Source: Microbacterium aoyamense (GTDB lineage: Bacteria; Actinomycetota; Actinomycetes; Actinomycetales; Microbacteriaceae). From it: a stretch of 64,000 bases of DNA. The position numbers and the translations under genes are program-made. Where the stretch lies: assembly GCF_023155855.1 (NCBI RefSeq), contig NZ_JAKNUT010000002.1:372001-436000 (forward strand), given 5' to 3'. Shown here one piece after another: positions 20,894-31,739 of the stretch; position 1 is the first letter of the stretch, and the number at the start of each line of letters is the position of its first letter. The notes under the pieces are model-generated. The model did not search any database and was not told the origin of the DNA. It saw only the letters and a program-made list of their open reading frames with translations.

Positions 20894-22513
20894 CTACTGG
20901 GCTGCTTCGAACAGCGTCAGCACTTCGACCTGGGGGTCGGTGAGCGTGAGCGTCACGACGGGGCGGCCGTGATCCGCGAGCACGCTCGCATCGCCCGCGG
21001 CCTGCGCCTGGATCAGCTGGCCGAACGTGAAGGGGCGACCGGGGATCTCCAGGTCGACATCGGTCTGCTCGAGGATCTGCAGGAACACGCCGTTCGCGGG
21101 TCCGCCCTTGTGGTACTGGCCGGTCGAGTGCAGAAAGCGCGGGCCCCAGCCGAAGGTCGCGGGGCGACCCGAGTCGGCCGCGACGAGCTCGCGCAGGCCC
21201 TGCAGCTGCGGCAGGCGGAGTCGGTCGACGTAGGCCTGAACCGAGACGTAGCCGTCGGTGTCGAGTCGCGACCAGAGGGCGTCGAGGACGCCGGCGATGG
21301 TTCCGGATGCCGCGAGCTCAGGATCCGAGACACGCACCTCGACGCCGTCCACCGTGAAGGCCGGGGCCGTCGGCTCGGGGCGTGCATCCAGCAGGCCACG
21401 TGTCGCGATCTTCGCCGACTCGACGTCGGGCTGGTCGAACGGGTCGATCCCCAGCATCCGGCCGGCGATCGCCGTCGCGTACTCCCAGACGATCAGCTGT
21501 GCGCCGAGCGAGCCCGACACGAGCACTTCGCCCTCGTGGTGCTCGAAGAGGTGGAAGCGGTTCGCCTCGTCCACGAGTCGGACGATCTGCAGGTCTGCGG
21601 GCTTCGCCTCGAGCTCGGGAGAGACCGAGAGGAGCACGACGGGCAGGATGCCCGTGCCGTCCTTGCCCGTGGACTCTGCCACGAGCTGCTCGATCCAGTC
21701 GGGCAGGCCGACGATGTGCGTGCCGTCGGTGATGAGGCCGAGCTTGTCGCGTCGGGGGCTGCCGCCGGCGATCGCGGCCGCGAGGACGAGGGCCGGGTTG
21801 TCGGGGCTGTCGATCGCGACCTCGAGCAGCGTGGCATCCGCTTCGTCGAGCAGTTCTCCGATGTCGACGCCCGCGAGTCCCGTCGGCACGAGGCCGAAGG
21901 CGGTCAGGGCGGAATAGCGGCCGCCGACGGTCGGGTCGGCGTTGAAGACGCGATAGCCGTCGGCGCGTGCCGCGACGTCGAGCGGCGAACCGGGATCGGT
22001 CACGACGACGATGCGCTCGAGCGGGTTGATGCCGAGGTCGCGGAAGGCGGCCTCGAACGTGCGCTTCGCCGAGTCGGTCTCGACCGTCGAGCCGGACTTC
22101 GACGACACGACGAGCACGGTCTGCTCGAGTCCGCCGGACTCGGCGTCGCCGTCGAGCGCGGCGAGCACCTGGCCGGGCGCGGTCGAGTCGAGGATGACGA
22201 GCGGTACGCCTGCCGTCTGCGCGATGACCTCGGGGGCGAGCGACGAGCCGCCCATGCCCGCGAGGACGACACGCGTGACACCCTTGGCGACGAGTTCGGC
22301 GCGGAGTGCCTGGATCTCGGGGACGAGCGGCCGCGAGACGCTCACGGCCTGCACCCACCCGAGGCGCTTCGAGGCCTCGGCCTCGGCGGCGGGGCCCCAC
22401 AGGGTCGCGTCGCCCGCCGTGATGCCCGACGCGACGAGGTCGCCGATCAGTCCGGGCAGCGTCTCGGCGACGACCGCCTTGACGTGGCCGGTGAGGTGGA
22501 TGTCGAAGGTCAT
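20894..22513 (-). CDS. pgi: Glucose-6-phosphate isomerase
   Basis: Interconverts glucose 6-phosphate and fructose 6-phosphate. The 539-residue protein contains [14 protein letters not shown], the sugar-isomerase (SIS) core [21 protein letters not shown] and [14 protein letters not shown]. It has the divergent, compact SIS form that I recall from actinobacterial pentose phosphate operons rather than the E. coli type. ATG 22513 overlaps the tal stop (ATGA). Its presence between tal and zwf lets the operon recycle fructose 6-phosphate back to the oxidative branch. Confidence 0.93.
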   Translation of the reverse strand: MTFDIHLTGHVKAVVAETLPGLIGDLVASGITAGDATLWGPAAEAEASKRLGWVQAVSVSRPLVPEIQALRAELVAKGVTRVVLAGMGGSSLAPEVIAQTAGVPLVILDSTAPGQVLAALDGDAESGGLEQTVLVVSSKSGSTVETDSAKRTFEAAFRDLGINPLERIVVVTDPGSPLDVAARADGYRVFNADPTVGGRYSALTAFGLVPTGLAGVDIGELLDEADATLLEVAIDSPDNPALVLAAAIAGGSPRRDKLGLITDGTHIVGLPDWIEQLVAESTGKDGTGILPVVLLSVSPELEAKPADLQIVRLVDEANRFHLFEHHEGEVLVSGSLGAQLIVWEYATAIAGRMLGIDPFDQPDVESAKIATRGLLDARPEPTAPAFTVDGVEVRVSDPELAASGTIAGVLDALWSRLDTDGYVSVQAYVDRLRLPQLQGLRELVAADSGRPATFGWGPRFLHSTGQYHKGGPANGVFLQILEQTDVDLEIPGRPFTFGQLIQAQAAGDASVLADHGRPVVTLTLTDPQVEVLTLFEAAQ

Positions 22514-23628
22514 CGTGCCACCGCCGCCGTGTTGAGGGCTTCGCGGACGGTGTTCTTGAGGTCCTGCCACGAGGCGATGAACTTCTCGACGCCTTCGTCT
22601 TCGAGCAGCTGCGTGACGTCGGCGAAGTCGATGCCGACCGCGGCGAGGTCGGCGAAGACCTTGTGCGCCGTCTCGTAGGTGCCCGAGATCGTGTCGCCCG
22701 CGACGACACCGTGGTCGAAGGTGGCCTCGAGGGTCTTCTCGGGCATCGTGTTGACGGTGCCGGGGGCGACGAGCTCGGTGACGTAGAGCGTGTCGGGCAG
22801 GGCCGGGTCCTTGACGCCGGTCGAGGCCCACAGGGGCCGCTGCAGCGTGCCGCCCGCCGCCAGAAGCGCGGTCGCACGGGGCTCGGCGAACTTCTGCTCG
22901 TACAGCTCGTACGCAAGACGTGCGTTCGCGACGCCGGCGAGGGACTTCAGGCCGAGGGCTTCGTCGGTGCCGATCGCGGCGAGGCGCTTGTCGACCTCGG
23001 TGTCCACGCGCGAGACGAAGAACGACGCGACGGATTGGATCCTCGAGAGGTCGTGGCCGTTCGCCTGTGCGAGCTCGAGGCCCGCCAGGTACGCGTCGAT
23101 GACCTCGGCGTACCGCTCGAGGCTGAAGATCAGGGTCACGTTGACCGAGATGCCCTCGCCGATCACCTGCGTGATCGCGGGCAGACCGGCCTTGGTCGCG
23201 GGGATCTTGATGAGCACGTTCGCGCGGTCGACGGTGGACCACAGCTCCTTGGCCTGCGCGACGGTCGCGTCGGTGTCGTGGGCGAGGTCGGGGGAGACCT
23301 CGATCGATACCCGCCCGTCGACACCGCCCGACTTCTCGAACACGGGCGTGAAGATGTCGGCCGCGTCGCGGACGTCGTCGGTCGTCGCGGCGAAGATGGC
23401 GTCGTCGACGGATGCTCCGGATGCCGCGAGCTCCGAGATCTGGGCGGTGTACGCCTCGGCGCCACCGCCGATCGCGGCCTGGAAGATGCTCGGGTTCGTC
23501 GTCACACCGACGACGTCGCGCGTCGCGATCAGCTCGGCGAGGTTGCCGGACGTGATCCGCGACCGCGAGAGATCGTCGAGCCAGATGCTGACGCCCGCCG
23601 CGGAGAGCTGTTCGGTGGGGGTGCTCAT
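22510..23628 (-). CDS. tal: Transaldolase
   Basis: Transfers a three-carbon dihydroxyacetone unit from sedoheptulose 7-phosphate to glyceraldehyde 3-phosphate. The 372 residues show the signature [12 protein letters not shown], the Schiff-base Lys in [16 protein letters not shown], and [15 protein letters not shown] 23628 overlaps the tkt stop by 4 nt (ATGA), and the tal stop overlaps the pgi start in the same way. The length is that of the actinobacterial Tal group rather than the shorter E. coli TalB. Confidence 0.97.
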   Translation of the reverse strand: MSTPTEQLSAAGVSIWLDDLSRSRITSGNLAELIATRDVVGVTTNPSIFQAAIGGGAEAYTAQISELAASGASVDDAIFAATTDDVRDAADIFTPVFEKSGGVDGRVSIEVSPDLAHDTDATVAQAKELWSTVDRANVLIKIPATKAGLPAITQVIGEGISVNVTLIFSLERYAEVIDAYLAGLELAQANGHDLSRIQSVASFFVSRVDTEVDKRLAAIGTDEALGLKSLAGVANARLAYELYEQKFAEPRATALLAAGGTLQRPLWASTGVKDPALPDTLYVTELVAPGTVNTMPEKTLEATFDHGVVAGDTISGTYETAHKVFADLAAVGIDFADVTQLLEDEGVEKFIASWQDLKNTVREALNTAAVAR

Positions 23629-25709
23629 GCGTTCTCCTTGAGGGTTGCGCGTGCCGCTTCGACGACCGCGTCGGCGGTGATGCCGAACTTCTCGAACAGG
23701 GTCTTGTAGTCGGCCGATGCGCCGAAGTGCTCGATCGAGACCGACCGGCCGGTGTCGCCGACGATGTCGCGCCACGTGAGCGCGATGCCCGCCTCGACCG
23801 ACACGCGGGCCTTGATCGCCTTGGGGAGCACGGATTCGCGGTACTCGGGCGACTGCTCGGCGAACCACTCGAGCGACGGCGCCGACACGACGCGCGCCTT
23901 CACACCCTCGGCCGCGAGCGTCTCGCGGGCGGCGACGGCGAGCTGCACTTCGGAGCCGGTCGCGATGAGGATGACGTCGGGCGTCGCGCCGTCGGGCGCG
24001 TCGACGAGGACGTAGGCGCCCTTCGCGACGCCCTCGGTCGTTGCGAAGCCGTCGACACCGCGGGGGAACACGGGGATGTTCTGACGCGTCAGGGCGATGC
24101 CCGCAGGGCCGCCGTGGCGGCGGAGCAGCTCGAGCCACGCGGCGGCCGTCTCGTTCGCGTCCGCGGGGCGCACGACGGTGAAGTTCGGGATCGCGCGGAG
24201 CGTCGCGAGCTGCTCGATCGGCTGGTGGGTCGGTCCGTCCTCGCCGAGCGCGACCGAGTCATGCGTCCACACGAAGAGGCTCGGGATGTCCATGAGCGCC
24301 GCGAGACGGACGGGCGGACGCATGTAGTCGCTGAAGATCAGGAACGTACCGCCGAAGGCGCGCGTCGGACCGTGCAGCACGATGCCGTTGACGATCGCGC
24401 CCATGGCGTGCTCGCGGATGCCGAAGTGCAGCACGCGGCCGTACGGATCGCCCGACCACTCGTGCGTCGACCACTCGGCCGGGATGAACGACTTCGCGTC
24501 CTTGATCGTCGTGAGGTTCGACTCGGCGAGGTCGGCCGAGCCGCCCCACAGCTCGGGGAGCTCGCCGGCGAGGGCGTTGATCACGAGGCCGGATGCCGCG
24601 CGGGTCGAGACATCCTTGCCCGCCTCGAACGAGGGGAGCGCCGCCGCGATGTCGCCGGGCAGCTCGCGGGCCGACACGCGATCCCAGAGCGCCTTGCGCT
24701 CGGGGTTCGCGGCGGCCCAGGCATCCCAGGACTCCTGCCACTCGGCACGTGCCTCGTCTGCCCGCGCCTGCAGCTCACGCGTGTGTGCGAGCACGTCATC
24801 GGCCACGACGAAGCTCTTCTCGGGGTCGAACCCGAGGACCTTCTTCGTCGCGGCGAGCTCGTCGGCGCCGAGCGCGGAGCCGTGGATCTTGCCGGTGTTC
24901 TGCTTGCCGGGCGATGGCCAGCCGATGATCGTGCGCAGGATGATGAGCGATGGCTTGGCCGTCTCGCCCTTCGCCGCCTCGATCGCCGCGTACAGCTCCT
25001 GCACGTCCTCGACGTACTGGCCCGTCTTCTTCCAGTCCACGACCTGCACCTGCCAGCCGTAGGCCTCGTAGCGCTTCGCGACGTCCTCGGTGAAGGCGAC
25101 GTTCGTGTCGTCCTCGATCGAGATCTGGTTCGAGTCGTAGATCGCGATCAGGTTGCCGAGGTTCTGGTGACCGGCGAGGGAGGACGCCTCGGAGGTCACA
25201 CCCTCCTGCAGGTCGCCGTCGCCCGCGATGACGTAGATGTGGTGGTCGAACGGGCTCTCGCCCGCCGGCGCCTCGGGGTCGAACAGGCCACGCTCGTAGC
25301 GGGCCGCGTACGCGAAGCCGACGGAGGACGCGAGACCCTGGCCGAGCGGGCCGGTCGTGATCTCGACGCCCTTCGTGTGCCCGTACTCGGGGTGACCCGG
25401 CGTGAGCGACCCCCACGTGCGGAGCGCCTCAAGATCGCCCAGCTCGAGGCCGAAGCCGCCGAGGTAGAGCTGCACGTACTGCGTCAGCGACGAGTGGCCC
25501 GCCGAGAGGATGAACCGGTCGCGGCCCACCCAGTGCGTGTCGGACGGGTCATGCCGCAGCACCCGCTGATACAGGAGGTACGCCGCGGGGGCCAGGCTCA
25601 TCGCCGTCCCCGGGTGGCCGTTGCCCACCTTCTCCACGGCATCCGCCGCAAGAACTCGGGCGGTGTCCACCGCGCGCCGATCGATTTCATCCCAACGCAG
25701 ATCCGACAC
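23625..25709 (-). CDS. tkt: Transketolase
   Basis: Thiamine-diphosphate enzyme moving two-carbon ketol units in the pentose phosphate pathway. The 694-residue protein contains [13 protein letters not shown], the ThDP/Mg motif [20 protein letters not shown]...NQISIEDD and the pyrimidine-domain motif [18 protein letters not shown]. The start is GTG 25709 behind GGAAGG; ATGs further in would remove conserved sequence, and the frame upstream runs through unrelated DNA. It is the first gene of the six-gene operon. Confidence 0.97.
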   Translation of the reverse strand: MSDLRWDEIDRRAVDTARVLAADAVEKVGNGHPGTAMSLAPAAYLLYQRVLRHDPSDTHWVGRDRFILSAGHSSLTQYVQLYLGGFGLELGDLEALRTWGSLTPGHPEYGHTKGVEITTGPLGQGLASSVGFAYAARYERGLFDPEAPAGESPFDHHIYVIAGDGDLQEGVTSEASSLAGHQNLGNLIAIYDSNQISIEDDTNVAFTEDVAKRYEAYGWQVQVVDWKKTGQYVEDVQELYAAIEAAKGETAKPSLIILRTIIGWPSPGKQNTGKIHGSALGADELAATKKVLGFDPEKSFVVADDVLAHTRELQARADEARAEWQESWDAWAAANPERKALWDRVSARELPGDIAAALPSFEAGKDVSTRAASGLVINALAGELPELWGGSADLAESNLTTIKDAKSFIPAEWSTHEWSGDPYGRVLHFGIREHAMGAIVNGIVLHGPTRAFGGTFLIFSDYMRPPVRLAALMDIPSLFVWTHDSVALGEDGPTHQPIEQLATLRAIPNFTVVRPADANETAAAWLELLRRHGGPAGIALTRQNIPVFPRGVDGFATTEGVAKGAYVLVDAPDGATPDVILIATGSEVQLAVAARETLAAEGVKARVVSAPSLEWFAEQSPEYRESVLPKAIKARVSVEAGIALTWRDIVGDTGRSVSIEHFGASADYKTLFEKFGITADAVVEAARATLKENA

Positions 25710-25812
25710 CCGGCCGCCTTCCAAAGAGAGAGGGAGTGCGCCGTTCGAGGCCGGTCCGCGGACCGCGTCACCACGGGAGGAGCAGCCGGCGCGAAGGCGC
25801 GCGTGTGGTTTC

Positions 25813-25818
25813 AGCATA
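25813..25818 (-). promoter_or_regulatory. Candidate -10 box of the tkt operon
   Basis: TATGCT on the minus strand would give a leader of about 95 nt. The leader holds the perfect 14-nt palindrome CGGTCCGCGGACCG at 25752-25765. No clear -35 is visible. Confidence 0.4.
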
Positions 25819-25910
25819 GCGAAGGCGCATGCCGCGTCGGGGATGCGGGACGCTGTGTGACACGAGTATGTTGCGCGCGCCGCGAAAACAGTCGTGCGCG
25901 GGCGATGCCA

Positions 25911-25916
25911 TAGACT
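25911..25916 (+). promoter_or_regulatory. -10 box of ctaB
   Basis: TAGACT lies 3 nt before an in-frame GTG (25920) and 33 nt before ATG 25950. The short distance to the GTG makes the ATG the likelier start. Confidence 0.5.
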
Positions 25917-25949
25917 TGGGTGGTTCTTCAGACGGCGATTGCGGGGGCG

Positions 25950-26882
25950 ATGGACATCTCGACAGCGTCGGCGGCCGCGGTGGCGGCGCCGACCCGGCGT
26001 CCTTCCCTCGGCCGAACCATCCGCGCGTATGTCGCGCTGACCAAGCCGCGCGTGCTCGAGCTCCTGCTCGTGACCACCGTGCCGGTCATGATCCTCGCGC
26101 AGGGCGGTTTCCCGAGCCTCTGGCTGGTCCTGGCGACCGTCATCGGCGGTTCGGCGTCCGCGGGCTCGGCCGCCGCGTTCAACATGTACCTCGATCGGGA
26201 CATCGACGCGCACATGCAGCGCACGGTGAATCGCCCGCTGGTGACGGGCGAGGTGTCGCCGCGAGGTGCGCTCATCTTCGCGTGGTCGCTCGCGGTCTTC
26301 TCGACCGTCTGGCTGTGGATCACGACGAACTGGCTCGCTGCGACGTTCTCGGCGATCGCGATCTTCTTCTACGTCGTCATCTACACGATGATCCTGAAGC
26401 GGCGTACGGAGCAGAACATCGTGTGGGGCGGGATCGCGGGCTGCTTCCCCGTGCTGATCGGCTGGACTGCCGTCACCGGCTCGCTCGCCTGGCCGCCTGT
26501 GATCCTCTTCGTCCTCGTCTTCCTGTGGACCCCGCCGCACTACTGGCCGCTGTCCATGAAGTACAAGGACCAGTACGACGAAGTCGACGTGCCGATGCTC
26601 GGTGCGACCCGCAACGGGTCGCAGGTGGGGCTCCAGGTCATCCTCTACGCGTGGGCGACCGTCGCCTGCTCGCTGCTCCTCATCCCGGTCGCGGGGATGG
26701 GCCTCGTCTACACGGCATCGTCGGTCGTCTTCGGCGGCTGGTTCATCTACGAGTCCCACCGGCTCTACAACCGGGCCGTGCGCGGCACCGAGCCCCGGCC
26801 GATGCGCGTGTTCCACGCATCCATCACGTACTTGACGCTCCTGTTCGTCGCGATCGCCGTCGACCCGCTTCTGCCCTTCTGA
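25950..26882 (+). CDS. ctaB: Heme o synthase (protoheme IX farnesyltransferase)
   Basis: Polytopic UbiA-family prenyltransferase that attaches farnesyl to heme b, making heme o for cytochrome oxidase. The 310 residues form about nine membrane helices. The prenyl-diphosphate site is [21 protein letters not shown] (aspartates about residues 82-86). The second conserved loop is [16 protein letters not shown] 25950 has GGGGGCG upstream; GTG 25920 is an alternative start adding 10 residues. Heme o is the substrate of CtaA, encoded nearby on the other strand. Confidence 0.95.
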   Translation: MDISTASAAAVAAPTRRPSLGRTIRAYVALTKPRVLELLLVTTVPVMILAQGGFPSLWLVLATVIGGSASAGSAAAFNMYLDRDIDAHMQRTVNRPLVTGEVSPRGALIFAWSLAVFSTVWLWITTNWLAATFSAIAIFFYVVIYTMILKRRTEQNIVWGGIAGCFPVLIGWTAVTGSLAWPPVILFVLVFLWTPPHYWPLSMKYKDQYDEVDVPMLGATRNGSQVGLQVILYAWATVACSLLLIPVAGMGLVYTASSVVFGGWFIYESHRLYNRAVRGTEPRPMRVFHASITYLTLLFVAIAVDPLLPF

Positions 26883-26896
26883 CGCCCGCCCGAGGC

Positions 26897-28474
26897 TCAC
26901 GCCTCGGGCTTGGGGAACTGGGCCTTGAGAGCGGTCTCCTCGGCGTCCAGCGCCTGCAGCGCCGAGACGATCGCCGGCTCCTGGTACCTGCCCTCCGCGC
27001 GCGCCAGCAGGATCGCCGCTCGCTCGGACTCCAGCATCGCGCGGCGCAGACGGGCCTTCTCCTCCAGCTGAGGGATGGCGGCATCCGCTCCGAACGTGTC
27101 GAGAGTCTCGCCCAGGAAACCCGAGTCGCGGCGGAGCTGGTCGACGGTCCGCGTGTCGACCTGGGGAGTGATCTCGCGGTCGAGGCGTTCGAGGCCAGCC
27201 GCCTGGGCCTCGGCGGTCAGCATGCGCCGTTCGATGAGTTCCTGCGTGGGATTCGGCCTCGGCAGGTGCAGCGTGCGGATGATGCGGGGGAGTGCGAGGC
27301 CGCCGAGAAGGCTCGCGACCACGACGACGAAGGCGAGGAACTGGAGATACTCGCGACCCGGTGTCTCGGCCGGAAGGAGGAAGACCGCGGCCAGGGTCAC
27401 GACGCCGCGGACACCGGCGCTCGCGACAGCGACGCCGTTGCCCCACGCCCAGCTGCGTTCGCGCAGTCGCCGCGGACCGCGGCGGTACAGCAGCGTCGTC
27501 GCCATGACCCAGGCGAAGTGCGATGCGACGAGGGCGAGCAGGATACCGGCGCAGATCACGATCGTCGGCCAGACCCCCGGGCCCGTACGGATCGCGCCGG
27601 CGAGCACTCCCGAGAGATTGAGCCCGATGAACAGGAACACGGCGTTCTCCAGCAGGAACTGGATCGTGCGCCAGTTCAGGCGCTCCGCGACGCGCGCCTC
27701 CGCGGAGGCCACGGCGGGTGCTCGGTAGGCGAGGAAGAGCCCGGCGATGACGACGGCGATCACGCCGGAGCCGTGCAGCAGCGCTGCGATCAGGAAGGTC
27801 GCGAAGGGCGTCACGAGCGTGAGGCTCGTGTCGAGTACGGCCGAGCGCAGACGCGAGCGGACGAGCGTCACCAGCCAGCCCACGATGGAGCCGACACCGA
27901 CGCCGACGACCACGGCCACCACGAAGTCGAGAGCCACCTCGGTCGGGGTGACGACGGTGACGATCGCCGCGATCGAGGCATTGAGGGCGACGAGCGCCGT
28001 CGCGTCGTTGAGGAGGCTCTCGCCTTCGAGGATCGTCACGACGCGGCGGGGGAGGCCGAGCCGGCCCGCGATCGCCGTCACGGCGACCGCGTCGGTCGGA
28101 GCGACGACCGCGGCGAAGGCGAAAGCGGCGGCGAGGGTGATCGTGGGGATCAGCAGCCATGTCGCGAAGCCGACCGTCACGACCGTGAACGCGACGAGGC
28201 CGATCGAGAGCAGCAGGATGCTGTCGCGGCGGGCGCGGATGTCGATGAGCGATGTGCGGATCGCGGCGGCGAACAGCAACGGAGGGAGGATGCCGTAGAG
28301 GATCAGGTCGGGTTCGACGACGACCTGGGGCACGCCCGGGATGAACGAGACGGCCCCGCCGACCGCCACGAGCGCGACGGGCGCGGACCAGCCGAGCCGC
28401 CCGACGAGTCCCGTGACGGTGACGGTCGTGAGAACGAAGAGAACGATCCAGGTGATCGTTGCGACGGGATCCAC
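26897..28474 (-). CDS. Na+/H+ antiporter, CPA1 family
   Basis: A 525-residue monovalent cation/proton antiporter of the NhaP/CPA1 type that exports Na+ or K+ in exchange for protons. About 12 membrane helices fill residues 1-410. The transport-core motifs are APTDAVAVTAIAGRLGLP and GESLLNDATALVAL (the Asn-Asp pair). A cytoplasmic tail of about 115 residues is largely helical. GTG 28474 has a GATACT box 6 nt upstream, giving another leaderless unit. The stop is 14 nt from the convergent ctaB stop. Substrate is not deducible. Confidence 0.9.
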   Translation of the reverse strand: MDPVATITWIVLFVLTTVTVTGLVGRLGWSAPVALVAVGGAVSFIPGVPQVVVEPDLILYGILPPLLFAAAIRTSLIDIRARRDSILLLSIGLVAFTVVTVGFATWLLIPTITLAAAFAFAAVVAPTDAVAVTAIAGRLGLPRRVVTILEGESLLNDATALVALNASIAAIVTVVTPTEVALDFVVAVVVGVGVGSIVGWLVTLVRSRLRSAVLDTSLTLVTPFATFLIAALLHGSGVIAVVIAGLFLAYRAPAVASAEARVAERLNWRTIQFLLENAVFLFIGLNLSGVLAGAIRTGPGVWPTIVICAGILLALVASHFAWVMATTLLYRRGPRRLRERSWAWGNGVAVASAGVRGVVTLAAVFLLPAETPGREYLQFLAFVVVVASLLGGLALPRIIRTLHLPRPNPTQELIERRMLTAEAQAAGLERLDREITPQVDTRTVDQLRRDSGFLGETLDTFGADAAIPQLEEKARLRRAMLESERAAILLARAEGRYQEPAIVSALQALDAEETALKAQFPKPEA

Positions 28475-28480
28475 GCTGTC

Positions 28481-28486
28481 AGTATC
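28481..28486 (-). promoter_or_regulatory. -10 box of the antiporter gene (leaderless)
   Basis: GATACT on the minus strand ends 6 nt before GTG 28474. Confidence 0.4.
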
Positions 28487-28508
28487 GGGCCTCTCGCGGC
28501 GGAGACGG

Positions 28509-28547
28509 CCGCGCCCCCGCCCGACGAGATGCCGGGAGGGGGCGCGG
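28509..28547 (-). terminator. Terminator after the small membrane protein gene
   Basis: The stem CCGCGCCCCC/GGGGGCGCGG with a 19-nt loop, 14 nt downstream of the stop of the minus-strand gene at 28562. It separates that gene from the antiporter. Confidence 0.6.
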
Positions 28548-28561
28548 TGGGCGGCTGACCG

Positions 28562-29002
28562 TCAGCGCGCGGGTGACTCCGCCGGCTCGACGGTTTCTGC
28601 GTCGGTGTCCGCCCCGACGGGCTCTGCGGAGGGAGTGGCCGCTTCGATGTCGGCGACCGCGACCTGCTCGACGGCGGGCTCCTCGACCGCGTACTCCTCT
28701 TCGGTCCAGTCGATCGGCTCGATGACCTCGACCGGCGCGGCGGGACGGAGCGTCGCGAGGGACGCGACCGTGAGCGCGAGCAGGATGCCGACGACACCCG
28801 CTCCGACGAGGACGGCGCCGACGACGGCGACGGTCTGGCCGACGTACACCTCGAGGCCCGTGGCACTGCCGTCGGTGAGGGTCGTGGTCATGACGCCGAT
28901 CTTGTCGGCGAGGATCGCGGCTCCGGCGGCGGCGCTGGCGAGGGAGCCGGCGACGAGAACCCAGAACGGGATGCTGCGGACGAGGCTGGGACGGCTTGTC
29001 AT
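28562..29002 (-). CDS. Two-helix membrane protein with acidic tail, function unknown
   Basis: A 146-residue hypothetical protein. Two hydrophobic segments (about residues 10-33 and 53-84) are joined by a short Thr/Gly-rich loop. They are followed by a 60-residue Glu/Ala/Val-rich acidic tail with Pro, ending VEPAESPAR. No domain is recognised. ATG 29002 has GAGGAG upstream. It lies downstream of ctaA (100 nt gap) and may be co-transcribed with it; any link to cytochrome oxidase assembly is only positional. Confidence 0.78.
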   Translation of the reverse strand: MTSRPSLVRSIPFWVLVAGSLASAAAGAAILADKIGVMTTTLTDGSATGLEVYVGQTVAVVGAVLVGAGVVGILLALTVASLATLRPAAPVEVIEPIDWTEEEYAVEEPAVEQVAVADIEAATPSAEPVGADTDAETVEPAESPAR

Positions 29003-29102
29003 GGGGGAGTCTCCTCGGGAGTCATGGCGGCACGAGCGGCCGCGGCATCCATCACTCTCTTGTGCCGACCCGAGTCGAACGTATGCGGTTCCTATGGATC
29101 AG

Positions 29103-30080
29103 CTACGAACGTGCGGCTTCTTCGACTTCCGACGGCGCGACGGCGCCGATCGCTGCGGGTGTCGAGAGATTCATCACGACCGCCGTCATCGCGGCGACCA
29201 GGGTGACGGCGAGCACCATGTGGATGCTCACGAGCGCGATGGGCAGCCCCGTGCGCGCCTGCCAGAGTCCGACGGCGATCTGCACGCACTCCGTCGCGAG
29301 CAGGAGCCCGACCCACAGGCGCAGGCGCTGCGCGGGCGGCGTGCGCCACGATGCGATGAAGAGCGCGATCGTGAGGGCGAAGAGCACGTACGCGGGCCAC
29401 GAGTGGATGTGCTGCCACAGCACCGGGTCGAGGCCGTTGCGGGCCGCTTCGTCGTCCCCCGCGTGCGGGCCGGAGCCCGTCAACAGGATGCCGATGAGCA
29501 CCGTCACGACGACGGCGGCCGCCGTCGCAGAGGTGAGAGCGGTGAAACCTGTGCCGACCGCGCGGGTGCGCGGGCCGCCGGGGGAGTACGTGCGGCACAC
29601 GAGCGCAGCACCGTTCGCGACGAGTGCCGCCGAGATGACGAAGTGGATGCCGACGAGGGTCGGGGGCAGGTGCAGCCAGACGATGACGCCGCCGATGACG
29701 GCCTGCAGGATGATGCCGATGCCGTTCGCGAACGCGAGGGCCTTGAGGTCCCGACGAGTGGTGCGGATGACGGCGAGGAAGGCGAGCAGCGCGATCACGA
29801 CGAGGACGCCGGTGAGCGTGCGGTTGCCGAACTCGATGAGGCCGTGGACGCCGAGCTCCTGCGTCGGGGTGAGCGAGTCGGCCGTGCAGTACGGCCAGGT
29901 CTCGCATCCCATTCCCGATCCCGTCAACCGCACGAGACCGCCGGTCGCGACGATCACGACGTTGCTGATCAGCACGAGCCACGCGAGCACGCGTGCCGCC
30001 CGGCCCACGCGGTCGGGCAGTCGGCGCCACAGGCGCGTGGGCATGCCCGGGCGTGCGGCGGTCGACGGTTGCGGCGTCAT
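29103..30080 (-). CDS. ctaA: Heme A synthase (COX15/CtaA family)
   Basis: Oxidises the heme o methyl group to make heme A for aa3-type cytochrome oxidase. The 325-residue protein has eight predicted membrane helices, the conserved loop GCETWPYC (Cys59, Cys65), ELGVHGLIEFGNRTLTG and later heme-ligand histidines in WQHIHSWPAYV and IALVSIHMV. ATG 30080 follows AGGAGG. It is divergent from the suf operon. Together with ctaB it completes heme A synthesis. Confidence 0.95.
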   Translation of the reverse strand: MTPQPSTAARPGMPTRLWRRLPDRVGRAARVLAWLVLISNVVIVATGGLVRLTGSGMGCETWPYCTADSLTPTQELGVHGLIEFGNRTLTGVLVVIALLAFLAVIRTTRRDLKALAFANGIGIILQAVIGGVIVWLHLPPTLVGIHFVISAALVANGAALVCRTYSPGGPRTRAVGTGFTALTSATAAAVVVTVLIGILLTGSGPHAGDDEAARNGLDPVLWQHIHSWPAYVLFALTIALFIASWRTPPAQRLRLWVGLLLATECVQIAVGLWQARTGLPIALVSIHMVLAVTLVAAMTAVVMNLSTPAAIGAVAPSEVEEAARS

Positions 30081-30145
30081 GGCGCGCGGCCTCCTGGGGA
30101 TCGTGCCGAGTGGGCATCAGGCCCCCCGTGTCGGGGAGGAGCCTG

Positions 30146-30151
30146 TAGAAT
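30146..30151 (+). promoter_or_regulatory. Candidate -10 box of the suf operon
   Basis: TAGAAT in the 240-nt divergent ctaA-sufB region would give a long leader of about 160 nt. No Rrf2/SufR gene or recognisable operator is present. The rest of the intergenic region shows nothing I can name. Confidence 0.35.
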
Positions 30152-30320
30152 CAAGGGGTCGGACTGCGCGCTCTGCGAGCTGCGCGATCCACTGACAGTT
30201 TAGGCGCGATGGACGGCGCCACTTGAGGGGCCCACCAGCGGCATCCATTCCTGCGAATACATCGCCGGTTCGGAATGCCGGGGCGGATGACACCGTTGCG
30301 GCCCAGAGGAGAGTGTGACG

Positions 30321-31739
30321 ATGGCGGATGTCCTGATCGATCGACCCGAGCTGGAAGGCCTGGGTCAGTACGAGTTCGGCTGGCACGACGAGGACGCCGC
30401 GGGCGCCGTCGCGCAGCGCGGCATCAACGAAGACGTCGTCAAGGGGATCTCGTCCCTGAAGAACGAGCCCGAATGGATGCTCAAGACGCGCCTCAAGGGC
30501 TATCAGCTCTTCGGACGCAAGCCGATGCCGACGTGGGGCGCCGACCTCAGCGAGATCGACTTCGACAACATCAAGTACTTCGTGCGCTCGACCGAGAAGC
30601 AGGCGGGGTCCTGGGAGGAACTGCCCGAAGAGATCCGCAACACCTACGAGAAGCTCGGCATCCCCGAGGCCGAGCGCCAGCGTCTCGTCGCCGGCGTCGC
30701 CGCGCAGTACGAGTCCGAGGTGGTCTACCACCAGATCAACGAGCAGCTCGAGGCTCAGGGCGTCATCTTCATGGACACCGACACGGCGCTGCGCGAGCAC
30801 CCCGAGTTCTTCGAGGAGTACTTCGGCACCGTGATCCCCGCGGGTGACAACAAGTTCGCCGCGCTCAACACAGCCGTCTGGTCGGGCGGATCGTTCGTCT
30901 ACGTGCCGCCGGGCGTGCACGTCGAGATCCCGCTGCAGGCCTACTTCCGCATCAACACCGAGAACATGGGCCAGTTCGAGCGGACGCTCATCATCGCCGA
31001 CGAAGGCTCGTACGTGCACTACATCGAGGGCTGCACGGCGCCGATCTACAAGAGCGACTCGCTGCACTCGGCGGTCGTCGAGATCATCGTGAAGAAGAAC
31101 GCCCGCGTGCGCTACACGACGATCCAGAACTGGTCGAACAACGTCTACAACCTCGTGACCAAGCGTGCGATCGCGCACGAGGGCGCGACGATGGAGTGGA
31201 TCGACGGCAACATCGGCTCCAAGGTCACGATGAAGTACCCGTCGATCTTCCTCGTGGGCGAGCACGCCAAGGGCGAGACGCTCTCGGTCGCCTTCGCGGG
31301 CCCCGGTCAGCACCAGGACGCCGGCGCGAAGATGATCCACATGGCGCCGTACACGCAGTCCTCGATCGTCTCGAAGTCGATCGCGCGCGGCGGCGGCCGT
31401 GCGGGCTACCGCGGCGAGGTGCGGGTGGATGCGAACGCCCACCACTCCGCGAACACGGTTCGCTGCGATGCCCTGCTGGTCGATTCGATCTCGCGCTCCG
31501 ACACGTATCCGGCGATCGACATCCGCGTCGACGACGTGCAGCTCGGTCACGAGGCGACGGTGTCCAAGGTCAGCGAAGAGCAGCTGTTCTATCTGCAGTC
31601 CCGCGGCATGCCCGAGGACGAGGCGATGGCGATGATCGTGCGCGGCTTCATCGAGCCCATCGCGCGCGAGCTGCCGATGGAATACGCGATGGAACTCAAC
31701 AAGCTCATCGAGATGGGCATGGAAGGCAGTGTCGGCTAA
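30321..31739 (+). CDS. sufB: Fe-S cluster assembly scaffold protein SufB
   Basis: Core of the SufBCD complex on which Fe-S clusters are built. The 472 residues include the family stretches [38 protein letters not shown] and [20 protein letters not shown], and the C-terminal [24 protein letters not shown] 30321 follows AGAGGAGAG; an in-frame GTG two codons upstream is possible. sufD begins on the next base after its stop. Confidence 0.97.
   Translation: MADVLIDRPELEGLGQYEFGWHDEDAAGAVAQRGINEDVVKGISSLKNEPEWMLKTRLKGYQLFGRKPMPTWGADLSEIDFDNIKYFVRSTEKQAGSWEELPEEIRNTYEKLGIPEAERQRLVAGVAAQYESEVVYHQINEQLEAQGVIFMDTDTALREHPEFFEEYFGTVIPAGDNKFAALNTAVWSGGSFVYVPPGVHVEIPLQAYFRINTENMGQFERTLIIADEGSYVHYIEGCTAPIYKSDSLHSAVVEIIVKKNARVRYTTIQNWSNNVYNLVTKRAIAHEGATMEWIDGNIGSKVTMKYPSIFLVGEHAKGETLSVAFAGPGQHQDAGAKMIHMAPYTQSSIVSKSIARGGGRAGYRGEVRVDANAHHSANTVRCDALLVDSISRSDTYPAIDIRVDDVQLGHEATVSKVSEEQLFYLQSRGMPEDEAMAMIVRGFIEPIARELPMEYAMELNKLIEMGMEGSVG

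Noticed and set aside
25829..28558. Plus-strand open frame of about 900 codons covering ctaB and the antiporter gene
   Set aside because: It passes through two clearly recognised genes in the wrong frame or strand and has an Arg/Asp/Glu-rich low-complexity product.
30081..30320. Possible tRNA or riboswitch in the 240-nt ctaA-sufB gap
   Set aside because: No cloverleaf, TTCGA-type loop or known riboswitch core could be assembled; only weak promoter elements are visible.
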